From Balneolaceae bacterium (GTDB lineage: Bacteria > Bacteroidota > Rhodothermia > Balneolales > Balneolaceae), in assembly GCA_017643365.1 (NCBI GenBank), contig JAEPNO010000006.1, positions 145,825 through 209,824 of the forward strand: 64,000 nucleotides of DNA, in the 5' to 3' direction. The position numbers and the translations under genes are program-made. The notes under the pieces are model-generated. The model was given only the letters and a program-made list of their open reading frames with translations, was not told where the DNA came from and ran no database searches. Positions 20,031 to 29,802 of this stretch are shown here, piece by piece. Position 1 is the first letter of the stretch. Each line of letters opens with the position of its first letter.

Positions 20031-20804
20031 TTGGAAGTACTCGGAATCGTAATAGAAGAGGATAGCGTAAAAGGCGCTATCGTTGATACCAAAAAAGGAG
20101 AGATTCTTTCAGGGAAGAAGTCCATCGATAAGATTGAGGATACCCGTCCGCACAAGCTGATTTCGAAAATGCACAAGGTGGTAAAAAAATTCGATTGGGA
20201 TGGTCCGGTTGGAGTGGCTTTACCGGCAGCTGTACGCAAAGGCCGAATTCTAACGAGCTATGTGTTAAACGAGGCTTGGGTGGATGCCGACGCCGATCAC
20301 TTGTTTTCCGAAATTACAGGTTGTGATGTGTATGCCCTAAATGCATCGGATGCAGCAGGGCTTGCAGAAGTAACCTTCGGAGTTGGAAAAGGCATTTCGG
20401 GAACTATCGTAATTCTAACCATTGGCGAAACCATTGGTTCTTCGGTGTTTGTAGACGAAACGCTGGTGCCTAATACCGAATTAGGTCATATCGAAATTAA
20501 AGGAATCACCGTTGAGGAACGGGCTTCAAACCGAGCTCGAAAAGAGGAAGGTATTCAGAAAAAAACCTGGGCAAAGCGACTTCAATTTGTTCTGGAACAC
20601 TACGAAAAGCTTTTCCATCCCGAGATGTTTATCATCGGCGGGCAAATCAGCTCGAAAGCCAACAAAACGCTGCCTTATATCAAGTTGAGTACTCGGTTTA
20701 AACCGGCAGAATTTAAAAACGATTCGGCCATAGTTGGAGCAGCGTACTTTGCAATGCACTTAGAGCAAAAAAAGAGCAAGCGGAAAGCGAAGAACGACGA
20801 TTAG
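20031..20804 (+). CDS. ROK-family pseudokinase, paralogue of the polyphosphate glucokinase at 30830
   Basis: 257 residues, aligning without gaps over the first 140 to the ROK kinase encoded at 30830-31567. Key residues differ: the phosphate motif [11 protein letters not shown] reads GIVIEEDSVKG, the catalytic Asp105 of LVNDVDAAG is Ala (ALNASDAAG), and the second phosphate motif FGTGIGTA is IGETIGSS. PNTELGH, the trailing GGQIS and the fold-supporting residues remain. It therefore probably cannot phosphorylate sugar and may be regulatory. The start is the TTG at 20031, matching the paralogue's N-terminus. The frame is intact, so it is not a decayed pseudogene. Confidence 0.82.
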   Translation: MEVLGIVIEEDSVKGAIVDTKKGEILSGKKSIDKIEDTRPHKLISKMHKVVKKFDWDGPVGVALPAAVRKGRILTSYVLNEAWVDADADHLFSEITGCDVYALNASDAAGLAEVTFGVGKGISGTIVILTIGETIGSSVFVDETLVPNTELGHIEIKGITVEERASNRARKEEGIQKKTWAKRLQFVLEHYEKLFHPEMFIIGGQISSKANKTLPYIKLSTRFKPAEFKNDSAIVGAAYFAMHLEQKKSKRKAKNDD

Positions 20805-21865
20805 TTCAGCGCAGCTAAAGCTTTTTTAGCTTCTTCGTGATCGCCATCAACTTGTAAAGCTTGTTGGTAGAATTCTTTGGCTTTAGCCTTTTGGTTCATG
20901 TGCTCGAATATACTTCCCTTCCGGTAAAGTGCCCACGCGAGGTTTACACTTCCCAGTTCATCGCCAAGCGAAATATACTTTTCGATGTGCTCCATTCCTG
21001 TTTCAAGATGCATTCCGGATACCGCTGCCATTCGCCCGATTTGATACCAAGAATTGGAAAAATCAGGGTCTATTTCTAGGGCTTTTTGATAATTCTCTAA
21101 AGCCTGATCATACAAGCCATATCGTTGCTGAGCGTTGCCAAGGTTGTTGTAGATTGCAGCGGTGGTATCGTTCACTTGAAGCTGTTGAATCGCTAAATCG
21201 GCCGCTTTTTCAAACTCCTGTTCGTTGAAATAAAAATTGAACAGCTCAAAGTACGAAACCATGATCTCGGGATGATTTTCGATGGCCGTTTTATAGTGCA
21301 CTTCAGCAAATTGGGTCTCATCGTAATAGGTGTAAATCCTGCCCCAGGCTTTTATTCCGGCTTCGGTATCCAACTTTTCGATGGTTGAAGCTTGTAGCTC
21401 GGCTTTATCTCGTCCGCCCCCTAAAAATCCCGGCGCTTGTAAGTAAAACTCCATGGCACTTTCGCGAGCCTCCACATTATTGGGATCAAGCTCGATGGCT
21501 TTTTCGTAGTTTTTTCTGCTGTTTCTAGCCAACCCGGCCTGTCGAAGTACCGATGCGTTTTGAGCTTGCCGACCAAAAGAGTGCCCCATCCACATCCAAT
21601 ACAAGGAATTGTCTTCGTCCAAATCAGCCGCTTCCTCAAACCATTTTCCGGCGTCTTTGTATTCATCTTTGTTGAACTCAATCCTCCCTAAATAGAAATA
21701 GACTTGAGGATTCTTAGGTTGCGATTTTTTTAGTGATTGGAAAACGTCTTCGGCTTTATCCAATTCACCACGTTCAAATAGCTGTACGCCGGCATCAAAA
21801 TTTTGAGCATTCACCGAAGCAGTTAAAAGTACTGCTAGCACTCTGGCCAGGATTCTTGATTTCAT
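20801..21865 (-). CDS. Exported TPR protein
   Basis: 354 residues from the ATG at 21865: signal peptide MKSRILARVLAVLLTASVNA, then about seven to eight tetratricopeptide repeats, e.g. PQVYFYLGRIEFNKDEYKDA, LYWMWMGHSFG and AAIYNNLGNAQQRYGLYDQA. Likely a periplasmic or surface scaffold; TPR domains bind other proteins. No catalytic domain. It converges with the ROK pseudokinase gene, overlapping by 4 bp. Confidence 0.85.
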   Translation of the reverse strand: MKSRILARVLAVLLTASVNAQNFDAGVQLFERGELDKAEDVFQSLKKSQPKNPQVYFYLGRIEFNKDEYKDAGKWFEEAADLDEDNSLYWMWMGHSFGRQAQNASVLRQAGLARNSRKNYEKAIELDPNNVEARESAMEFYLQAPGFLGGGRDKAELQASTIEKLDTEAGIKAWGRIYTYYDETQFAEVHYKTAIENHPEIMVSYFELFNFYFNEQEFEKAADLAIQQLQVNDTTAAIYNNLGNAQQRYGLYDQALENYQKALEIDPDFSNSWYQIGRMAAVSGMHLETGMEHIEKYISLGDELGSVNLAWALYRKGSIFEHMNQKAKAKEFYQQALQVDGDHEEAKKALAALN

Positions 21866-21922
21866 AAGGATCGATGTTAAATTCCGAAACAGGTACGACA
21901 ACTTGAGCGCTTTGTTCCGCGA

Positions 21923-22300
21923 CTAGTTATTCGAATGCAATGCCATTCGATTTCCTTCCGAATCCTCAAAAACGGCCATGTAACCATGCTCGGGGGAAAT
22001 CTGTCGTTTTGGGATAGTCACGGTTCCACCCGCTTCTGCAATTCTATCTTCAACAACCTGAAGATCGTCGCCGCCGTTTAGGTAGATTAGCGGTCCGTGC
22101 GATGCGCTTGGTTTATACCATTCTTTGTTCATCACAATTGCTCCCGAAATTGCACCTTGCTCGCTGGGAAACATTTCCATTTTAAATTCATCGCCCATAT
22201 CTAACGAAATAAGCTCGATATCTAAGATTGTTTCGTAAAAGGCTTTTGCGCGTTTAATATCTGTTGCAGGAATTTCGAACCAACTGATTACATGTTCCAT
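21923..22300 (-). CDS. VOC-family (glyoxalase-like) protein
   Basis: 125 residues from the ATG at 22300 (MEHVISWFEIPATDIKRAKA). One pair of beta-alpha-beta-beta-beta motifs, typical of VOC proteins of the PhnB/bleomycin-resistance type: FYETIL, FPSEQGAISGAIV, VFEDSEGNRMALHSN. The upstream extension of the frame overlaps the lysR 3' end and is unlikely. The substrate is unknown; members bind metals and act on small molecules or sequester them. Confidence 0.82.
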   Translation of the reverse strand: MEHVISWFEIPATDIKRAKAFYETILDIELISLDMGDEFKMEMFPSEQGAISGAIVMNKEWYKPSASHGPLIYLNGGDDLQVVEDRIAEAGGTVTIPKRQISPEHGYMAVFEDSEGNRMALHSNN

Positions 22301-22362
22301 AATGGTGGACTTAGGTTGATGTGGACTCCGATATAGTAATCTTAGCACATAAAAAAGCCAAA

Positions 22363-23265
22363 TCAGTTTTTGGCGAGTTCCTGAAGAATGGGAGTTACTC
22401 GGTGGACCAAAGGGTTGCGATGATCGGTTTTCCAAACGGCCGATAAGGTTGTTCGCTGAGGAATGTTATTCAACTCGATGAATTTGATGGGTAAACTAAA
22501 GCCATGTTTTAAACTACTAGGCACAATTCCGATACCAAGCCCGTGTTCCACCAATCGAAAGATGGTGCTGGCATGCACCGATTCGTGCGCAACACGAGGA
22601 GTAAAACCCGCATCCTCAAAAATGCTCATAATCTTATCGAAATAACCATGGCTGTACTGACTCGAAAACAGGATAAACGACTCGTCCCGTAAATCAGCAA
22701 CTGAATTGAAAGAGTGTTGATCAAGCGGGTGATCGGAGGGTAAAATCAGGCAAAAGTTTTCTTCTATTACATCCAGCTTTTGGATACCGGCTGGTAGCCG
22801 AATCGTTCGAATAAATCCCAGATCGAGCTGGTCGTTTTTCAGCATGTCGATCTGCTGTTGATTGGGAAGCTCGGTAAGCACCGAATGAATTCCCGGCGAT
22901 TGCGTGTTGATCTCTTTCAACAATCCTGGAATTACGGATTGCATGGCAGAACCCACAAATCCGATTCTAAGCTCGCCTTGATCCCCATTCTGGATATGCC
23001 TCAAGTTATCTTTGATAAACTCGATGTTATCGAAAATCTGACTGGTTTCGGTGAGTAGATACTCTCCTGCCTTTGTAAGGCTTACCGTTCGCTTTGTTCT
23101 TTGAAACAACGATACACCAAGAATTTCTTCTAACTGTTTAATCTGTCTACTCAACGCCGGTTGAGTGAGAAACAGCTGCTCAGCGGCTTTCCCGAAGTGA
23201 AGTTCCACGGCCAGTTTCCGGAAATATCGAAGATGTCGCAATTCTAAATCATTACTCATAATCAT
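22363..23265 (-). CDS. LysR-family regulator, divergent from hut operon
   Basis: 300 residues: winged HTH (LELRHLRYFRKLAVELHFGK, with ALSRQIKQLEE as recognition region) and a periplasmic-binding-like effector domain from about 95. It diverges from hutH with 71 bp between starts, the classic LysR arrangement, so it is the likely activator of histidine utilisation here; the inducer could be histidine or urocanate. This differs from the HutC or HutP control known in other bacteria. The regulatory role is inferred from position only. Confidence 0.85.
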   Translation of the reverse strand: MIMSNDLELRHLRYFRKLAVELHFGKAAEQLFLTQPALSRQIKQLEEILGVSLFQRTKRTVSLTKAGEYLLTETSQIFDNIEFIKDNLRHIQNGDQGELRIGFVGSAMQSVIPGLLKEINTQSPGIHSVLTELPNQQQIDMLKNDQLDLGFIRTIRLPAGIQKLDVIEENFCLILPSDHPLDQHSFNSVADLRDESFILFSSQYSHGYFDKIMSIFEDAGFTPRVAHESVHASTIFRLVEHGLGIGIVPSSLKHGFSLPIKFIELNNIPQRTTLSAVWKTDHRNPLVHRVTPILQELAKN

Positions 23266-23336
23266 TAATATATAAAAACTGGTAATTACAAAGTATCAGT
23301 TGTGCGACATACCTTTAAGCAAATTAAGAGGAACAC

Positions 23337-24902
23337 ATGAAATTTAAATTTGGGGAAGACACCCTTACCATTCGGGTGCTAATCGACTTAGCGGAAGGAC
23401 GTCGAAAAGGCGAACTATCACAATCTGTTCGGGAAAAAATCCGGCAAAGCAGCAGTTATGTTGATGAAATCGTAGAAAGTGGCGAAGTGGTATATGGGAT
23501 CAATACCGGTTTCGGTCCGCTTTGCAATACCACCATTTCGAAGAAAGATACGCGTCAGCTTCAGGAGAATATACTTCGTAGCCACAGTGTGGGCGTTGGA
23601 AATTCCATCGATCCGAAATTGGCCAAAATGATGCTGATTCTAAAAATTCAGAATCTGAGCATGGGCTATTCAGGAATCCGGGAAGAAACGCTCGATCGTA
23701 TGCTTTTATTCCTGGAGCAGGATATGATTCCCGTTGTTCCCGAAAAAGGATCAGTCGGTGCTTCCGGTGATCTGGCGCCGCTGGCACATTTGTTTTTACC
23801 GCTGATTGGTTTAGGAGAAATTGACTGGAAAGGCGAGCGGGTTTCGATGGATTTGGCGTACATGCAATTAGGCATGACTCCACTCAAGTTGCAGGCCAAA
23901 GAAGGATTGGCACTCATCAACGGCACTCAATTTATAGCCGCGCATGCCGCCTGGGCGGTGTATCGAATGTATCATTATTTGGATGTGGCCGACATCATTG
24001 GCGCGATGAGTTTGGAAGGCGTGCTTGGCTCTGCAAGTCCGTTTAAGAAAGAGCTGCATGATATTCGTCCTTTTGAAGGATGTAAACTCGTTGCTCATCG
24101 AATGCGAACGCTTTTGAATGGCTCGGAAATGCTGCAAAGTCATGCCGATTGCGGGCGAGTGCAGGATCCCTATTCCATTCGATGTATTCCCCAAGTGCAT
24201 GGAACTTCGCGCAACGCCTGGAAACATGTGAAAGAGCTGGTTGAAATCGAGATGAATTCGGTAACCGATAATCCAATCATTTTATCTGCCGAAGAAACCA
24301 TCAGCGGAGGGAATTTCCACGGACAGCCACTCGCAATCCCTTGCGATTATCTGACCGTTGCAGCCCACGAATTAGGCAATATTTCTGATCGGCGAATCTA
24401 CTTGCTGTTGGAAGGTGGAAATGAAGGTCTGCCCACATTGTTGATGAAGGATATCGGCTTGAATTCCGGCTTTATGATTCCACAATACACTTCGGCAGCG
24501 CTGGTAAGTGAAAATAAATCGCTGTGCTTTCCGGCATCGGCAGATTCAATTCCAACTTCACTCGGACAAGAAGATCACGTAAGTATGGGCTCCATCAGCG
24601 CACGAAAATTGAACGAAGTGATCGACAACATCAGCAAAATTCTGTCGATTGAATTGGTAACTGCTGCACAGGCATTTGATTTCCGCCGACCAATGAAATC
24701 AGGCCCGATTTTGGAAGAATGTCATGCATTGGTTCGATCAAAAATCGACCATGCAGATCGTGACCGAGTGTTTGGGGTAGACATCGCCAAAGCACAGGAA
24801 TTGATCACCTCACTTTCGCTGAATCAAGTGGCCAATCAAACAGCCAAAAAATTAAATATTTCACTGAACGGAGAATTTGATGAACCATTCGGACTTTCTT
24901 AA
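23337..24902 (+). CDS. hutH: Histidine ammonia-lyase
   Basis: 521 residues. The Ala142-Ser143-Gly144 triad in [14 protein letters not shown] forms the MIO prosthetic group; [10 protein letters not shown] (53-62) is the conserved active-site loop. It deaminates L-histidine to urocanate, the first step of the Hut route. AAGAGGA sits 6 nt before the ATG, one of the clearer ribosome sites in the window. Its last 23 nt overlap hutU. Confidence 0.96.
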   Translation: MKFKFGEDTLTIRVLIDLAEGRRKGELSQSVREKIRQSSSYVDEIVESGEVVYGINTGFGPLCNTTISKKDTRQLQENILRSHSVGVGNSIDPKLAKMMLILKIQNLSMGYSGIREETLDRMLLFLEQDMIPVVPEKGSVGASGDLAPLAHLFLPLIGLGEIDWKGERVSMDLAYMQLGMTPLKLQAKEGLALINGTQFIAAHAAWAVYRMYHYLDVADIIGAMSLEGVLGSASPFKKELHDIRPFEGCKLVAHRMRTLLNGSEMLQSHADCGRVQDPYSIRCIPQVHGTSRNAWKHVKELVEIEMNSVTDNPIILSAEETISGGNFHGQPLAIPCDYLTVAAHELGNISDRRIYLLLEGGNEGLPTLLMKDIGLNSGFMIPQYTSAALVSENKSLCFPASADSIPTSLGQEDHVSMGSISARKLNEVIDNISKILSIELVTAAQAFDFRRPMKSGPILEECHALVRSKIDHADRDRVFGVDIAKAQELITSLSLNQVANQTAKKLNISLNGEFDEPFGLS

Positions 24903-26550
24903 TACCTACGCATCGCATCCTAACTACAAGTCCCCAACGGGATTGAAATTAAACGCAAAAAGTTGGCAGACGGAAGCGCCGTTGCGCATGTTATTGAACA
25001 ACCTTGATCAGGAAGTGGCGGAAGATCCCAATGAATTTATCGTGTATGGCGGTAATGGTCAGGCCGTTCGAAATCGGGAAGCGCTGGAGATGATTGTGAA
25101 ACAGCTTCTGAGTTTGGAAGAAGATCAAAGTTTGTTGGTGCAATCCGGAAAGCCGGTTGGGGTGATTCGATCGCATCCTGAAGCTCCGCGTGTGCTTATC
25201 GCAAACAGTAATCTGGTGCCCGAATGGGCTACCTGGGATCACTTCAACGAGTTGAAATCCCGTGGATTGATGATGTATGGACAAATGACAGCGGGATCGT
25301 GGATTTACATCGGAACGCAAGGGATTTTGCAGGGCACCTACGAAACCTTTGTTGCTTGTGGAAATACCCATTTTGGTGGTGACTTATCCGGCAAATTATT
25401 GGTTACAGGTGGTATCGGTGGAATGGGCGGAGCTCAGCCTTTGGCAGCCACTATGGCCGGCGCAACCTTTTTGGGTGTTGATGTGGATCCGACTCGCATC
25501 GAAAAACGCATCAAAACGGAATACATCGATCGGATGACACACTCGTACGAGGAAGCTATCAAATGGGTGCTGGAAGCTAAAGCGAAGAAAGAGAATATCT
25601 CAGTTGGTTTGGTTGGCGATATCGGAGATGTGTTAGAACGATTGATTGATGATGGCATCACACCGGATATTTTAACCGATCAAACATCTGCACATGATCC
25701 GTTGAATGGATACGTACCGCATGGAATTTCGCTGAAAGAAGCTATGGCTTTGCGCACTTCTGATCCAAAAGAATACGAACGAAGATCAATCGAGAGTATG
25801 GCGCGTCATGTACGCCACATGCTCACGTTGAAAGATCGTGGTGCGATCACTTTCGATTACGGTAACAACCTGCGCGCCTATGCAAAACAAGGCGGCATAG
25901 AAAATGCCTTCGATTTTCCGGGATTTGTTCCGGCCTATATTCGTCCGTTATTCTGCGAGGGGAAAGGGCCGTTTCGCTGGGCAGCACTTTCCGGCGATCC
26001 TGAAGATATTTACACTACCGATCGCGCTTTGAAAGAAGCATTTCCTGAAAACAAGGCGCTCATAAACTGGCTCGAAAAAGCCGGCGAACAAGTGGCTTTC
26101 CAAGGACTACCGTGTCGGATTTGTTGGTTAGGAATGGGCGAGCGAGAAAAAGCAGGAAAGATCTTCAACGACTTAGTTCGCGATGGTAAAGTAAAAGCCC
26201 CGATCGTAATTGGTCGTGATCATTTAGATTGTGGCTCGGTGGCATCCCCAAATAGAGAAACTGAAGGCATGAAAGACGGAACCGATGCAGTGAGCGATTG
26301 GCCGTTGCTGAACTTAATGTCGAACGCGAGTGGTGGAGCAACGTGGATTAGTTTCCATCACGGAGGCGGCGTTGGAATGGGATACAGCCAACATGCAGGA
26401 ATGGTAGTTCTTGCTGATGGAACCGATCGAGCTGAACAATGCCTGAAAAGGGTGCTGCACAACGACCCGGCAATGGGAGTATTCCGTCACCACGACGCCG
26501 GATACGAACTTGCCACCGAAGTTGGCGAAGAACATGGGTTAATTTTATGA
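24880..26550 (+). CDS. hutU: Urocanate hydratase
   Basis: 556 residues. It shows [10 protein letters not shown], the tightly bound NAD+ site [29 protein letters not shown] with the active-site Cys, and [17 protein letters not shown]. It hydrates urocanate to 4-imidazolone-5-propionate. The ATG at 24880 overlaps the hutH 3' end (coupled translation); a TTG lies just before it. A 421-bp repeat-filled gap separates it from hutI. Confidence 0.97.
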   Translation: MNHSDFLNTYASHPNYKSPTGLKLNAKSWQTEAPLRMLLNNLDQEVAEDPNEFIVYGGNGQAVRNREALEMIVKQLLSLEEDQSLLVQSGKPVGVIRSHPEAPRVLIANSNLVPEWATWDHFNELKSRGLMMYGQMTAGSWIYIGTQGILQGTYETFVACGNTHFGGDLSGKLLVTGGIGGMGGAQPLAATMAGATFLGVDVDPTRIEKRIKTEYIDRMTHSYEEAIKWVLEAKAKKENISVGLVGDIGDVLERLIDDGITPDILTDQTSAHDPLNGYVPHGISLKEAMALRTSDPKEYERRSIESMARHVRHMLTLKDRGAITFDYGNNLRAYAKQGGIENAFDFPGFVPAYIRPLFCEGKGPFRWAALSGDPEDIYTTDRALKEAFPENKALINWLEKAGEQVAFQGLPCRICWLGMGEREKAGKIFNDLVRDGKVKAPIVIGRDHLDCGSVASPNRETEGMKDGTDAVSDWPLLNLMSNASGGATWISFHHGGGVGMGYSQHAGMVVLADGTDRAEQCLKRVLHNDPAMGVFRHHDAGYELATEVGEEHGLIL

Positions 26551-26971
26551 TTTTCCGACCTCCTCTGTCTTCCCCTTTATAAAGGGAAGGACGCAATGGA
26601 TGAGATGGTTGTTGTGAAAATCGTTTAGTGTTAATTAATTGAAGCCGAATACTGAGATGAAAGGTGTACAACTTTTATCAACGAGTCCTCCTCCTGCTTG
26701 TAGGAGGAGACAGTGGAGGTCAGAAACTGGTTGGTTGAAAAATCTTAAAACTTGCTCACTAATTGAAAACCTGGTCTTCCCCTTTAAAAAGGGGAAGGAC
26801 GCAGTGGATGAGGCGGATGTTGTGAAAATCGTTTTGTGTTAATTAATTGAAGTCGAATAACGTGATGAAATGAGTACAATTTTTATCAGCGAGTCCTCCT
26901 CCTATATGTAGGAGGAGACAGAGGAGGTCAAATAACCCCATAAACTGCTCACATCAAAAAAACAGATAACC
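26551..26971. repeat. Tandem ~160-bp repeat between hutU and hutI
   Basis: Unit 1 (about 26567-26726) and unit 2 (about 26774-26934) share the order: hairpin around GTCTTCCCCTTT...GGAAGGACGCA, the middle TTGTGAAAATCGTTT.GTGTTAATTAATTGAAG, and a second hairpin GAGTCCTCCTCCT...AGGAGGAGACAG.GGAGGTCA. Each half is a palindrome also found singly elsewhere (47690-47725, 48010-48045, 53605-53655). No ORF worth reporting lies in the gap. Confidence 0.8.
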
Positions 26972-28201
26972 ATGCTTTACGGACCGTTTACACAATGTTT
27001 GCCAATGACCGGATTACCGCTTCACGGCTCATTGACCGATGATCAGCTACCGGTGATTGATGAGGCTGGAATATTGATCAAAAACGGTCGGGTGCTTGAA
27101 ATAGGAGCTTATGCAGAACTGCTTGAAGCTTTCCCCGAAGAGCAGCGCATCTCCATTTCGGATAAGAGGCTGGTAGCATTTCCGGCGTTTGTTGATTGCC
27201 ACACCCATATTTGTTGGGGCGGAACCCGAGTGCACGATTATGCGATGAGGGTTGCGGGCAAAAGTTATCTCGAGATTGCCAAAGCGGGCGGCGGGATCAT
27301 GGATTCGGTTCGGTCTACGCGTGAGGCAAGTGAGGAAGAATTGGTGTCCGTAATTTTGGATCATGTTCAGGAGCACCTAAAACGTGGAATTGGCACAATT
27401 GAAGTGAAGTCCGGCTATGGACTCTCGGTAGATGCTGAACTAACTATGCTGCGAGCCATAAAAACTGCAAATGAGCAAACGCCAGCTACCTTGATTCCAA
27501 CCTTTCTGGGAGCGCATTTAAAACCATCTGACTTCGATGGATCAGCACGCGAATATCTGGAAATGTTGATTCGGGATGTTGTGCCGATTATCAAAGAAGA
27601 AAACTTAGCGTCGCGAGCAGATATTTTTGTGGAAGAAGGCGCTTTTTCGGTGGAAGATGCTGATTGGTATGCCAAAGAAATGCAGGAATTGGGATTTGAA
27701 ATGACCATGCATGTAGATCAATTTACAACCGGTGGAGCAGAGCTTGCCGTGAGTTTAGGTTGCGTTTCTGCAGATCACCTGGAACAAACACAAAAAGTTG
27801 CGGCGCTTCGATTTGGTAATTCTGATACCGTGGCAGTGGCTTTACCCGGTGCTTCACTTGGGCTGGGCATGCAGTTTACACCGGGTAGGACTTTGTTAGA
27901 TAACGATGCATGTTTGGCGATAGCTACGGATTGGAATCCGGGTTCTGCGCCCATGGGCGATTTGGTGACGCAGGCCTCCATTTTAGGTGCATCAGAAAAA
28001 CTAACCATTGCTGAAACATTAGCCGGAATTACCTATCGCGCGGGATATGCATTGCGCGAAGACATGGGCACCATCGAAAAGGAAAAAGAAGCGAAGATCG
28101 TGGTGTTCGAAGCGGATGATTATCGATCTATATTTTACAGACAAGGGCAATTACGTCCACATTGTACCCTGATAGGAAGTGAGTACGTGATTTATGAGTA
28201 A
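26972..28201 (+). CDS. hutI: Imidazolonepropionase
   Basis: 409 residues. Amidohydrolase metal motif DCHTHICWGG (His77, His79), KSGYGLS, HVDQFTTGG and ATDWNPGSAPMGD carry the metal and substrate ligands. It opens 4-imidazolone-5-propionate to N-formimino-L-glutamate. The stop overlaps hutG by 8 nt. Confidence 0.96.
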   Translation: MLYGPFTQCLPMTGLPLHGSLTDDQLPVIDEAGILIKNGRVLEIGAYAELLEAFPEEQRISISDKRLVAFPAFVDCHTHICWGGTRVHDYAMRVAGKSYLEIAKAGGGIMDSVRSTREASEEELVSVILDHVQEHLKRGIGTIEVKSGYGLSVDAELTMLRAIKTANEQTPATLIPTFLGAHLKPSDFDGSAREYLEMLIRDVVPIIKEENLASRADIFVEEGAFSVEDADWYAKEMQELGFEMTMHVDQFTTGGAELAVSLGCVSADHLEQTQKVAALRFGNSDTVAVALPGASLGLGMQFTPGRTLLDNDACLAIATDWNPGSAPMGDLVTQASILGASEKLTIAETLAGITYRAGYALREDMGTIEKEKEAKIVVFEADDYRSIFYRQGQLRPHCTLIGSEYVIYE

Positions 28202-29156
28202 AAATAAATTCAATATCGAACCGGTAAGTGACGGCAATTGGAGCGGAAGAATTGATTCAACAAGTGATACTTCACAGTTTAGGTTGCATCAAGTAGTGCA
28301 ACAAAACCCGGAATTCGATCTGCTTAAAAAGGATCATGTTGGATTGGTGGGATTTAGCAGTGATGAAGGCGTGCGAAGAAATAAAGGCAGAGTCGGGGCG
28401 TCAGGTGGGCCGGAGTATTTTCGAAAATCGATTGGATCGTTGTGTTATTATGGTGGAGAGGACGGTTTTTACGATTTGGGTACGATAGGAGTAGAAGGCA
28501 AAGAGCTGGAATCGGCGCAGGATCGACTGTCAGAATTCATCCAATTATTATTGAAAAAAGGAGTTCATCCGTTTGTAATCGGTGGCGGTCATGAAACTGC
28601 ATTTGGTCATGTTGCCGGTCTTTTGAAGCATTTAAAATCAACAAGTAATGAAAGCTTAGGAATCCTAAACATCGACGCTCATTTGGATATGCGGAGTTAC
28701 GAAGAGGGCGCACATTCCGGTTCGTGGGCATTGCAAGCATTTGAGCTGGCCAAGGAGATGGACGTGAAACTCGGGTATCATGCATTTGGGCTAAACGAAG
28801 ATAACAACACTCGGTTTTTGTTGGATCAAGCTCGCTCGTTAGGAGCCACTTGGAGTTCAAATGAAGAAGTCATCCATTCAGAAAAGGAGCAATTAGATAG
28901 AGTTAGGGAGTTTATAGAAAGCTATTCTCATATTTACTGCACAGTCTGCCTGGATGCTTTTGATGCAGTTAATGCCCCGGGAGTTAGTGCCCCGGCCTGG
29001 AATGGAATTGCACTTCAATCAGCTTTAAATGCAATCAATTTGGTTAAAAAGAGCGGGAAATTACTTTCGATGGATGTTTGCGAATTGAATCCTAAGTACG
29101 ATAATGGCAACACAGTTAGAATTGCCGGAAGTATTTTTAATGCCTATTTGAGGTAG
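28194..29156 (+). CDS. hutG: Formimidoylglutamase
   Basis: 320 residues of the arginase/ureohydrolase family: GGGHETAFG, NIDAHLDMR and the HutG-type CLDAFDAVNAPGVSAPA carry the Mn2+ ligands. It splits N-formimino-L-glutamate into glutamate and formamide, so with HutH, HutU and HutI the pathway from histidine to glutamate is complete. Last gene of the operon, overlapping hutI by 8 nt. Confidence 0.94.
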   Translation: MSKNKFNIEPVSDGNWSGRIDSTSDTSQFRLHQVVQQNPEFDLLKKDHVGLVGFSSDEGVRRNKGRVGASGGPEYFRKSIGSLCYYGGEDGFYDLGTIGVEGKELESAQDRLSEFIQLLLKKGVHPFVIGGGHETAFGHVAGLLKHLKSTSNESLGILNIDAHLDMRSYEEGAHSGSWALQAFELAKEMDVKLGYHAFGLNEDNNTRFLLDQARSLGATWSSNEEVIHSEKEQLDRVREFIESYSHIYCTVCLDAFDAVNAPGVSAPAWNGIALQSALNAINLVKKSGKLLSMDVCELNPKYDNGNTVRIAGSIFNAYLR

Positions 29157-29165
29157 TTTGTTTGC

Positions 29166-29618
29166 TTAACCGCGAAGCTTCTCGAGTAAATCGTTTAGTT
29201 GTTCAGCTTCCTTGTCCGACAAATGATTGAATTTCGCATCTAATGCATGCATTTCGGCATCTATGGAAGACAGTAATTGCTCGCCATCCTTCGAGATAAA
29301 AACCTGAATCTTTCTCTTGTCGTTGGGACATGGATTTTTCTCAGCCAGATTTTTAGCCACCAATCTATCCACAATTCGGGAAGTGTCCGACATTTTGTCG
29401 ATCATTCGATCACAAATTTCATTGGTCGAAAGTGGTTCGCTCTTTGCACCTCGTAGAATTCGCAGGATGTTATACTGTTGCTGGGTAATCTCAAATTGAT
29501 CTAAAAACTCTTTGAACTCGTTTTTGAGCCAATTGCTGGTAATTAACAAGTTCACCCTCAGTTTATGCCATGGGCTTTGAAACTCTTTTTGTTGAATAAA
29601 TTCTTCGGTACTTGTCAT
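29166..29618 (-). CDS. MarR-family transcriptional regulator
   Basis: 150 residues with the MarR winged helix: QQYNILRILRG, LSTNEICDRMIDKMSDTSRI (recognition region) and the wing KNPCPNDKRKIQVFIS, flanked by dimerising helices. Effector and targets are unknown. It converges with hutG. A near-palindrome 18 bp before the start (29636-29654) could be an autoregulatory site. Confidence 0.86.
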   Translation of the reverse strand: MTSTEEFIQQKEFQSPWHKLRVNLLITSNWLKNEFKEFLDQFEITQQQYNILRILRGAKSEPLSTNEICDRMIDKMSDTSRIVDRLVAKNLAEKNPCPNDKRKIQVFISKDGEQLLSSIDAEMHALDAKFNHLSDKEAEQLNDLLEKLRG

Positions 29619-29635
29619 AGTGTAATAATAAAAAT

Positions 29636-29654
29636 GGTAGTGTATTTCACCACC
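29636..29654. promoter_or_regulatory. Possible MarR operator
   Basis: GGTAGTG-TATTT-CACCACC, 7-bp arms with one mismatch, centred about 27 bp upstream of the MarR start. This is based on position and symmetry only. Confidence 0.3.
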
Positions 29655-29802
29655 CGACTATCAAACAAATTGAAATTCAATAGTTTAGGTCTTTTAAAAA
29701 TTCTGGTTAATAATTTAACTGCTTAAGATCGGTGTTTCAACATTGAATTAGTTAAACTATTAAATCTTTATGGTAAATATCCTCAATAAGGGATGATCCT
29801 AA

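Noticed and set aside
19816..20052. 78-codon frame after the CBASS terminator
   Set aside because: It reads through two direct repeats and a palindrome and overlaps the ROK start; no protein-like pattern.
26551..26971. CRISPR-like array in the hut gap
   Set aside because: Only two long units, each with internal palindromes; no regular short repeat-spacer pattern and no cas gene. No CRISPR was seen elsewhere in the window.
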